Below, one piece after another: positions 56,918 to 64,000 of a stretch of 64,000 nucleotides of DNA; the first letter of the stretch is position 1; each line of letters starts with the position of its first letter. The stretch covers positions 91,030-155,029 of the forward strand of contig JADJHP010000012.1 of assembly GCA_016707525.1 (NCBI GenBank). Direction: 5' to 3'. The notes under the pieces are model-generated. The model was not told the DNA's origin. It ran no database searches and saw only the letters and a list, made by a program, of their open reading frames with translations. The position numbers and the translations under genes are program-made. This stretch comes from Ignavibacteriota bacterium. Its GTDB lineage: Bacteria; Bacteroidota; Ignavibacteria; UBA10030; UBA6906.

Positions 56918-59737
56918 ATGAACAGGTTGATCTTCTTGACGCGCCTATGCGCTTGCCTCTTGTTGATCGTGGGAATCAGCAGGAGTGAATGGACCAGGGT
57001 CCGGCGACCGACAGGTGAGGTCCTTTCCTTGGCGTCCGCTGGCAACACTCTCTGTGGTGTGGGATTCAGAGGGAGATTGCTGTCTACGATAAATGCCGGC
57101 GAAAGTTGGACAGATCCAAGAGGCTCCCACCAATATGATTTCTACCGGAGCACATTCTACTCATTAGCATTCTTCCCGGAGGTGTCGCTCATTGGGGCGA
57201 GCAATGGCCAGATCCTGATCCAAACACCCGGCCAGCTAAATGATTGGATACGTGCGATCGTTGGAACTGATGATATTCACTCCTTTGCAGAATCAAGAGG
57301 GAATGCTGGTGTCAGATTTATTGCTGGAGGATTTGGAGGGGGCATTCGGGTAAGTGACGACTCTGGAAAAACCTGGGCGGCGTCGAATGGGGGGCTTGCG
57401 AATCTGAACGTTACATCACTTGTGAGCGGCTTGCCGCTCCCGGATTCGAGCGGGCAAATGGTTTTTGCGGGGACGTATGGGAATGGAGTCTTTGCATCCA
57501 CCGACAATGGGCAGAGTTGGTTTTCACGGGGCCAGACCATTTCGTCGTTTCAAACTACAGCAATGACGGCTGCACACAGTGGAATCTATGTGGCCGGGAG
57601 TGGCGGAAAAGTGTTCCGTTCGTCAGATTGGGGTGCCAGCTGGCAAGAGCTGGGGACAGGCTTACCTTACACTGAACTCCTGTGTGTTGGGACAGTGGAA
57701 GATGGCATAGAGGAATGGGTCTATTGTGGAACCGTCGACGCTGGGGTGTGGCGCTGTCCTGCATCCGGAGGTACGTGGGCACCAATGAACTCTGGATTGG
57801 GGAACCTGCGGATCAATGACATCGAATTGAATGGCGAAGGTCTCTACGCCGGCACGTATGAAGGTGTCTATCGGTCATATGATCGTGGAGTATCGTGGGC
57901 TTTCATCGGAGAAGACTGGATCCGCCAACCATCCGTGATTCATGCATTGCCTGCGCCCGGGCCTGTTGGAAAGGACGTACTTCTCGCAGGAGCCTCTTTA
58001 TACCAGAATGCCTGGAACTACTTCAGTACAGCATTGTCGACTGCGGACGGCGGTGAAAACTGGGATACTACGGCGGCGCTGTTTACTGCAAAGGTGGTGT
58101 CAATTGCGCATCACGATGGCCTGCTCATGCTCCTCTCCTATGGGACCATTGACATGGGTCCTGAAGGTGGTTTGCATGTATCAAGTGATATGGGAACGAC
58201 ATGGGAGCATAGACCGCTCGACATCATGTTGCCGACGTTGTTCAGCTCGATGTCGGTCGTATCAAGAAAGGATGGTTTGGGACTTGACTCGTATGTTGGC
58301 ACGAATGGAGGGCCGGCCCCTGGGGTGTTCTTCTCCAGTGACACCGGGCATTCGTGGAGAAGGATCCGCGGTCGTGGCGCCAATTCTATCGACGTCATCG
58401 ACTCCTTCCTTGTGATCCGGACAGGCGATTCGACACTCAGAACATCTGATCGCGGCACGACCTGGGCCGACATTACGCCAAATGTTGGATCGAACGTAAT
58501 ACTTTCCCTTGTCAATGATGGAGAGAGACTCTTCGGTTGCACGTCCCATGATCCGGCAACACCGGGCTCCGGCGGAGTGTGGATGACCTCGGATGCGGGA
58601 AGTACCTGGCTTCCGGCAGGTCTTGAAGGGAGCACGGTGACCTCATTGGTTCCTGTCGACAACCACATTCTTGCCGTTGCCGATGGAAAGATCTTCGCAA
58701 CAAGGCGAGAGGGTTTTGAATGGGTCGAAGTCACTGATAATCTCTTTGGGACGACGGTTGGAATGATCACGGCAACTCCTCAGTATTGCTACGCCATGGG
58801 AATCAACGGAAGGAGCATTTGGAGGCGGCCGATGACAGAGATTCTGCAGCTGTTCACTGTCGTGCCCGCGGCACCTGCTCTCGTTGCGCCAATGAACGGA
58901 GCGACGGACCAGCCTGTGTCCTTGAGCCTTCAATGGACAACGCCAGCCCTGACTTCTTCGTTCAGGTTCCAATGCTCACAAGATTCGACTTTCTCCGGAA
59001 CTTTTGTGAGTGATACCTCGCTTGTTGATAGTGCTCTGGTCGTTGGGACACTGGAAAACTCGCGGACGTACTATTGGAGAGTTCGGGCAGCCAATCAGAC
59101 AGGAATTGGGCCATGGTCAGCCATTCGGTGGTTCACAACGATCAAGACCATCGTCGCTTTGCCCGAGATGATAGCTTTGAGCACACCACACCACAGAGCC
59201 TCCATCGGGAAAGACTCGGTTCGGGTTGTCTGGAGGGCCGGGATGCCTGAGATTCAACGATACTGGATCGAGTACGCCTCCGATTCTCTTTTCACATCCC
59301 GGTCGGTTGATTCCACTGTGACGGACACTACTCGTGTGATACGAAACCTTCTGACGGGCCATGAATATTGGTGGAGGGTGAAAGCTTACAACGATGCAGG
59401 GTGGGGGCTATTTAGCGACCCGCGATCATTCTCAGTCACGATCACGGGACTGGATCGCGGTGATCTTATCCCGCATGAGTTCGTACTGTTCCAGAACCAT
59501 CCCAACCCATTCAATCCAACAACCAGCATTCGGTTTGGTCTGCCGAAGGCTGCCTTCGTGCGTCTTGATGTCTATAGCATACTTGGGGAGAAGTTGAGAT
59601 CGATACTTGATGAGGAACGCTCGGCGGGCTATCACGAAGTACAATTTGATGCCTCAGGATTTGCCAGCGGCGTCTACTTCTACCGTCTTGAAGCAGGTGT
59701 GTTCGTCGAGACCAAGCATCTCCTGTTGCTCCGATGA
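56918..59737 (+). CDS. secreted BNR-propeller / FN3 protein with T9SS tail
   Basis: 939 residues. Signal peptide (FLTRLCACLLLIVGISRS). Residues ~25-640 carry repeated BNR/sortilin-type motifs: SxDxGxxW-like units such as STINAGESWTDPRG, SDDSGKTWAASNGG, STDNGQSWFSRG, SSDWGASWQELG, TSDRGTTWADIT. Two fibronectin-3-like modules follow (LENSRTYYWRVRAANQTGIG; LLTGHEYWWRVKAYNDAGWG). The last ~80 residues are a T9SS domain (LFQNHPNPFNPTTSIRFGL ... SGVYFYRLEAGVF ... KHLLLLR). A cell-surface or secreted protein; BNR repeats alone do not prove sialidase activity. Intact. Confidence 0.9.
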   Translation: MNRLIFLTRLCACLLLIVGISRSEWTRVRRPTGEVLSLASAGNTLCGVGFRGRLLSTINAGESWTDPRGSHQYDFYRSTFYSLAFFPEVSLIGASNGQILIQTPGQLNDWIRAIVGTDDIHSFAESRGNAGVRFIAGGFGGGIRVSDDSGKTWAASNGGLANLNVTSLVSGLPLPDSSGQMVFAGTYGNGVFASTDNGQSWFSRGQTISSFQTTAMTAAHSGIYVAGSGGKVFRSSDWGASWQELGTGLPYTELLCVGTVEDGIEEWVYCGTVDAGVWRCPASGGTWAPMNSGLGNLRINDIELNGEGLYAGTYEGVYRSYDRGVSWAFIGEDWIRQPSVIHALPAPGPVGKDVLLAGASLYQNAWNYFSTALSTADGGENWDTTAALFTAKVVSIAHHDGLLMLLSYGTIDMGPEGGLHVSSDMGTTWEHRPLDIMLPTLFSSMSVVSRKDGLGLDSYVGTNGGPAPGVFFSSDTGHSWRRIRGRGANSIDVIDSFLVIRTGDSTLRTSDRGTTWADITPNVGSNVILSLVNDGERLFGCTSHDPATPGSGGVWMTSDAGSTWLPAGLEGSTVTSLVPVDNHILAVADGKIFATRREGFEWVEVTDNLFGTTVGMITATPQYCYAMGINGRSIWRRPMTEILQLFTVVPAAPALVAPMNGATDQPVSLSLQWTTPALTSSFRFQCSQDSTFSGTFVSDTSLVDSALVVGTLENSRTYYWRVRAANQTGIGPWSAIRWFTTIKTIVALPEMIALSTPHHRASIGKDSVRVVWRAGMPEIQRYWIEYASDSLFTSRSVDSTVTDTTRVIRNLLTGHEYWWRVKAYNDAGWGLFSDPRSFSVTITGLDRGDLIPHEFVLFQNHPNPFNPTTSIRFGLPKAAFVRLDVYSILGEKLRSILDEERSAGYHEVQFDASGFASGVYFYRLEAGVFVETKHLLLLR

Positions 59738-59739
59738 GC

Positions 59740-60330
59740 GCCAAGGTACACTCGTCCGAAAGGAGAGATCCGGTCAGGGCTCACATTGTCTACACACCAC
59801 CACACTTCTGTCCTACTCTACAAGGCCAAGGTAAGGTGCTGTCATTCTTGTTCTGTGAAAGTCAGGACTGCGGTAGAACCCTATCAGCCGCCTAGCGGGG
59901 GGCGGTCGTCAGCAGAAATGCGAAACGACAAGCCACCCGATAATGTAGCCATTGTGGGCGCTATGCAAACGAGTGGGCTGCAACGCAAGTGAACCCACGT
60001 GTAGCTTCGTAAAGAGTACTGAGAGGGACGAGCCTCTAGCGAATGGGCGAAGTCAGCAGTGATGATCTGATAGATAGGGAGATAAGGATCATCGTCGTGA
60101 CGTGGATGCCGTCAACAACGAAGGACAGAGCTGGGTGATCGTTCCGTATGGGACTCCCAACACCCACTTGAAGCTCAGAGATCTCCGCGTTGACTGTGCC
60201 GCTGAACGAAGGAGGAAAGTTCATCGGAGGACTGTTCACGGAACCGTATGGGGAAAAGTTCACGTACGGTTTGACGAGGGGTCACCAGAAACGGGGGGCA
60301 ACTCGCTACCGCCCTGGTGACCTACTCTAC
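59740..60330 (+). mobile_element. relic group II intron lacking a reverse-transcriptase ORF
   Basis: Domain V is recognisable at 60241-60272: AACCGTA and TACGGTT arms around a purine-rich GGGGAAAAGTTCACG region, ending in the conserved ACGTACGGTT. It is followed by GACGAGGGG and a domain VI hairpin with 9-base arms (GGTCACCAG 60280-60288, CTGGTGACC 60314-60322) and the typical 3' end CCTACTCTAC at 60330. Upstream RNA-like sequence matches the usual domain I-III style (many short stems, no ORF). Domain IV has an AGGAGG ribosome binding site (60210-60215) but no protein: the intron-encoded protein is gone. The 5' boundary is uncertain because no clear GTGYG was found. Confidence 0.65.
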
Positions 60331-60381
60331 AGGGGCAACTTGACGGACAGCTGCTGAGGGGGGGGAGTTCTGCACAACAGT

Positions 60382-60412
60382 AGAGCCCGTCCAGCGAAGC
60401 GGGACGGGCTCT
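60382..60412. repeat. strong hairpin
   Basis: AGAGCCCGTCC and GGACGGGCTCT form an 11-base perfect stem with a 9-base loop. A smaller inverted repeat TTATCCAT/ATGGATAA (60415-60422, 60435-60442) follows directly. No T-run, so this need not be a terminator. Confidence 0.75.
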
Positions 60413-60452
60413 GATTATCCATGATCCATGGAGAATGGATAACTGATAATTC

Positions 60453-60477
60453 AAAAGCCCGCCGAAGGCGGGCTTTT
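60453..60477. terminator. bidirectional terminator-like hairpin
   Basis: AAAAGCCCGCC-GAA-GGCGGGCTTTT: an 11-base stem with a 3-base loop, flanked by A4 and T4, so it could work on both strands. It lies between the intron relic and the last gene. Confidence 0.85.
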
Positions 60478-60488
60478 GTGGCGGGGCG

Positions 60489-60517
60489 GACGGGGGTCTG
60501 GCAGAACACTGATGATC
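60489..60517. repeat. 29-bp dispersed repeat, copy 2
   Basis: Matches 56165-56193 at 28 of 29 bases and lies 11 bases after the terminator hairpin. Bases 60518-60825 show no gene. Confidence 0.75.
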
Positions 60518-60825
60518 TTCGAATGTGCTGTTCTGGGGGCAGAATCGAATGTCTCGAGTCGACCAGAGTAACTTGTGAGAATGCTTCTCTGAGATTTCTC
60601 CTGTGAGATAGCTCCGAAATAATAACTTGATTTTCAGCGAATGGGATTCTATCTTCAATTTGTTGTTTCGCCCTTTGACAAGAAGCCTTTTCATCGCTCA
60701 GATGTGAAGGCTTCTTTCGTTTCGGCACGGGGAGGGGGTGCTTGTCGGGGCCGCGAACGATGGATGCAGAGGGGGGGGCCGAAGAGAATAGTCCTTCGGG
60801 TATCAGCATTCATGGGGGAATGAGA

Positions 60826-63800
60826 ATGAACGTCTTTGCGTGCGCCTCCCGCTTGGTCTTCCGAATTCCGCTTATCTTCATCCTCGTCGTAGCCTCAGGA
60901 TCTGCTCTCTCGCAAGTTGTTATCCGTGAGCGAATTCCGATTTGACCCTCGGGTGTTCAGTCGAGCATTGCATCAACAGGTGACCCGGCGAGCGAGGCGT
61001 ACATTGTCGCGCCCTCTAGCGGGACATTGCAGATCACAGGTCTCTACGCAGATCACGCAGAGGCGATGATTCCTCCGAATGCATGCCTAGTTACCACGTC
61101 TCCTTTGGTGCAACGGTCAGATTCGATTTGGTCATACTGCAGTTCCAGATATTTTGGACGATGGTCATTTGGTTTTGGGGAATACTTCAACGAATGCGCG
61201 GGGAGACCTGTCCTGGTAAATAGCTTTGCAACTGTGGAGGGATTTGATCGCACGATATTCTTTCCCGTCCAAGGCGGCGACACCGTTCGTTTTGCCTATT
61301 GGTCCGGGAATTTCGTCGATAGGTGTGAAGTATCTCAAGGGGCGACAATTTGGAATGTTCATCTGTTCAGACGGTCGGGTTGCTATCCAGCAGATTCCGT
61401 AGTTTTACGGATCCAGTTCGCATATGCTGATTCCGGGTTCGCAAAGTTGGATGTCCAGGCGCTACGAGACACACTAGTCTTCGGTGATACCACAGAGTTC
61501 ATGACGCCGATCGCAATTGTCGCCAAATCAACGGGTGGCAGAGAAGTCAAGATCCCTGATACAGTCAGTATCTCTATCGCTATTAACGGGCTCACCAATG
61601 GGGATGGGAACAAGGCAGTGCTAAGGGGGCCGCTAGGCGATACATCGACCGTTCTTACTGGAATTCAGTATCATGATGCTAGAGCAGGCAAAGTCAGAGT
61701 TGTCAGTACATCCCGACCGTCGCCAGCTTTCGCGAGTTTTCTGGTTGAGGCGTCGGCTCCGGGGCAGAGCGCGACTGGCGGAGGAGACACTATAGTCCTT
61801 AAGAGGAAGTTGATTTACTCGAGATTCCTGCAGGGTGACCCGGCTTGGAAGGACTCGATCTATGATAGCACGCCGGATTCTATTGGGAAGTGGGGTTGAG
61901 CTCTTTCGTGCATGGCGATGATTCTGAAGGCCTGGGGAGTTGAAGCCAATCCGCTCACGCTGAATCGCCACATGATCTCAATGGCTGCAGATGGTTATAC
62001 TCAAAATGGTGGCGTCAAATGGGAAGCCCTAAATGGGTATCCAGGTAACGGCAGTGTTCGGTACAACACGCAAGTTGGAAAGGCGAGAAAAGATGGGGGA
62101 GCACCTATCGCACTCAATTCCGTAGATCCCTATCTCAATGATCAATACTCAGTCATTGGTGAGGTTCGCAACTGGTCAAGCCGCGAACAGAAGTACCATA
62201 CACATTTCGTGGTTATTTCTGAGAAGACCACAGAAGGGCAGTATCTGATAGTCGATCCGGGTCCCTCTATGAAGCCACGCTTAAGTGACTATGAGGGGAT
62301 TCTCTATAGAGTCATATTGTACAAGCGGAAGAAATGAAGTAATTCGGTGTATGGTTTGGAGGACATCGGCAACACTGATGGTGCAGGCTCGATCGAGTGG
62401 CGGAGTTGCTACGTTACGACGGAAGATCCTGACACGCTTCGGAGCGGTAGGTATGCTCTCCTTGTTTTTGCCGCTAGGGACACTACTTCACGAGTTACCC
62501 TCCATGTCTACAGGGGTGGTCAGCTTACTATCCTCTACGCAAACAGCGTTGGAAATGATGTCCGGCCGCTTGAATATCAGTTCACGTTTACCAACGACTC
62601 AACGGTTGGCATTACGCTCAACGCAGTGAGTGCCGAAAGAGTGGTTTCCGTGGGTCTTTCTCAAGTGGGGTGGGGTAGCTTGTCAGCGAAGGTACGCCCA
62701 TCTGTCAGCTTCAGCTCCAGCGATTCGATCCGGAGCTCACTATTGACTGTTCGGTGGAGGGCTGGAGGAGGCTTTAATCTCGGAGCGTTGACATCGTCTG
62801 CCTTTGGTTTCGCCAAGTACGGTGACACGCTCACCCAGGGTGGTTACACCTACCAGAAGTTTCGCACCGTTCAACGAAGTAGCCTAAATTGGCAGTCAGG
62901 CCAGGAATACACACTGTTCGAAATTGCCGTGAATAGTCCAATGGCATCGGACGATTTGAAACTCACCAATTCTCTCTCCGACGCCAGATGGTTCATGAAC
63001 ATCAACTACTCTGATAAAACTGATTCGGTGTTCTACCAACCAGTCGCCAAGGGCTTTGCTTTTCAGAACAGATCGGCTGGAAGTGCGGGGACAGCGTACT
63101 CCGGTGAGCGACATGTGGCCCTCCATGGCACCAAATTCCATGAAGTCTTCGAAAGTGCAGGCGAGATCATCTACCGAAGAAAAGACCTCAATGCGGCATC
63201 GTGGGACACCACGACCAGAATCAGTGCTGGGAACGGAAGCAATAATGACGCAAGTATCGTCGTGGCACACGACGGCTCGGTCCACGTTGTCTGGCAACGG
63301 CAGCTCAATGCGAACGCCTTTGCCCTTTGGTATAACAAGAGCACAGACGGAGGGTTCACATGGGGAACTCCCTTCCGCCCTGCCAGCGCGGAAAGCGTCG
63401 TGATAATCCAGCAGAATCAATGGAACATTTATCCACTCCACGGGAACTAGGGACGTCCCAGCTTGTGGCGGTAGTGTGCACTAATAATGGTCCTCGCTAT
63501 CTGAAATCAACAAATCTTGGAACGAGCTGGACAAGTCTGGCTACGATCCCCAATGTGACGAGTCCCTCATATGTCTGGCATCCGAGCCTCGCGCCCGGTA
63601 GCAACTTCCTGTTGCTGAGCTACGATACACGATACTATGGACTGTTTTCGAAGAAGTACGACGGCACTAATTGGCTCGCGGAATTGAACGTAGCCAGTGG
63701 TGTTGGAACATTCTATGATAGAAATTCATCCGTGGCTGTCGACGGGGTCGATGTACCGCACATCGCCTGGGCAGCCCAACGCTCGGGGCGGAGCGAATAC

Positions 63801-64000
63801 CGCATCATCTACAAGTCGGGCACTTCAGGCGCAACAGCCTGGAGTGCCTACTATACGGAGTTTCCTTTCTCAACGGGTATTTCAGATTATTATCCTACGA
63901 TTAGTCCACAGCGACGAGGCGGGACGACCTGGCGGATCGATGTGCTTTATGCCAATACGGCAAATCAGGTGCTGCTCAACCAGCAGACCTACTCATCTTG
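60826..64000 (+). pseudogene. C39-peptidase-like / BNR secreted protein with in-frame TGA codons and frameshift, runs off window
   Basis: One reading frame from ATG 60826 (signal FRIPLIFILVVASGSALSQ) stays protein-like to about 63440 but contains three TGA codons, at 60943, 61897 and 62335. Around 61897 it reads SIGKWG-TGA-ALSCMAMILKAWG, where C39-type peptidases have GCALSxMAMIL, so TGA replaces the catalytic Cys. Residues after it (HFVVISEKTTEGQYLIVDPG) fit the peptidase His/Asp region. Beyond 62347 come beta-sandwich sequence and BNR-like units (NKSTDGGFTWGTP). Near 63434-63452 the frame shifts and continues (LVAVVCTNNGPRYLKSTNLG; VDGVDVPHIAWAAQRSGRSE) past base 64000. The 3' end, perhaps with a T9SS tail, lies outside. 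Probably a decaying gene. Confidence 0.65.

Noticed and set aside
1..64000. Genome-wide reassignment of TGA
   Set aside because: Most intact genes here (for example fkp, both T9SS paralogs, the radical SAM gene) end at TGA at the expected family length, so TGA is a normal stop.
1..64000. CRISPR arrays, tRNA and rRNA genes
   Set aside because: No regularly spaced repeat array, cloverleaf with CCA-type ends, or rRNA-like sequence was noticed by eye; a covariance search was not possible.

Overview
The window looks like the chromosome of a GC-rich member of the Bacteroidota/Chlorobiota (FCB) group, most likely an Ignavibacteria-type heterotroph. Four secreted proteins end in a type IX secretion (T9SS) C-terminal sorting domain of the QNYPNPFNP...GVYFYRL...KKMLLLR type. 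TonB-dependent receptors, a bifunctional Fkp enzyme and a small acidic protein family known from Bacteroidota agree with this. No rRNA, tRNA, CRISPR array or intact transposase was seen.

Layout. 1-1.5 kb: broken RHS/YD-repeat gene on the minus strand, running off the left edge. 1.8-9 kb: tandem pair of ~1170-residue T9SS paralogs. 9.2-11.3 kb: lipoprotein that looks like an (alpha/alpha)6-barrel glycosidase. 11.3-15.2 kb: minus-strand arsenic operon (arsR, small thioredoxin, ArsP-type permease, ACR3, exported thioredoxin, CcdA) with a perfect operator palindrome. 15.4-20.3 kb: SGNH esterase-like lipoprotein, then a cytosolic two-component redox module: a cNMP-domain histidine kinase divergent from a response regulator fused to a glutaredoxin-like domain and a thioredoxin-reductase-like flavoprotein lacking the CxxC. 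20.4-22.9 kb: DUF4173-type membrane protein and a winged-helix regulator/membrane-protein pair sharing an operator motif. 23-27 kb: GH18 chitinase with T9SS tail, B12-binding/radical SAM protein, small exported protein. 27.2-33.1 kb: metal and peroxide stress block (MntR, divergent TonB receptor, KatG, PerR/Fur). 33.3-35.7 kb: GT87-like membrane protein and two small proteins. 36.3-50.9 kb: glycan locus (Oar-like TonB receptor, Fkp, GH31, GH3/NagZ with T9SS tail, URO-D-like protein, CBM6/beta-helix lipoprotein, GH97 remnant). 51-64 kb: visibly lower-GC accessory tract with an OmpA/TSP3 protein, a LamG-like protein, alpha/beta hydrolases (one truncated), a truncated PQQ-propeller gene, a BNR/FN3 T9SS protein, a relic group II intron without reverse transcriptase, repeats and hairpins, and a long broken C39-peptidase/BNR gene running off the right edge.

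A recurring feature is single-base frameshifts, mostly in G/C runs, in otherwise well-conserved genes (T9SS paralog, CcdA, GH18 twice, Oar-like receptor twice, GH31). Each restored length is an exact codon multiple. This suggests homopolymer errors in the assembly as much as real decay. By contrast GH97, the second alpha/beta hydrolase, the PQQ gene and the last gene look truly degraded.

How the genes work together: the ars operon exports inorganic and probably methylated arsenicals. MntR and PerR, each with a palindrome next to its gene, probably control an outer-membrane metal receptor and catalase-peroxidase. The glycan genes suggest breakdown of external polysaccharides or glycoproteins (GH18, GH31, GH3, GH97) with salvage of L-fucose to GDP-fucose by Fkp.
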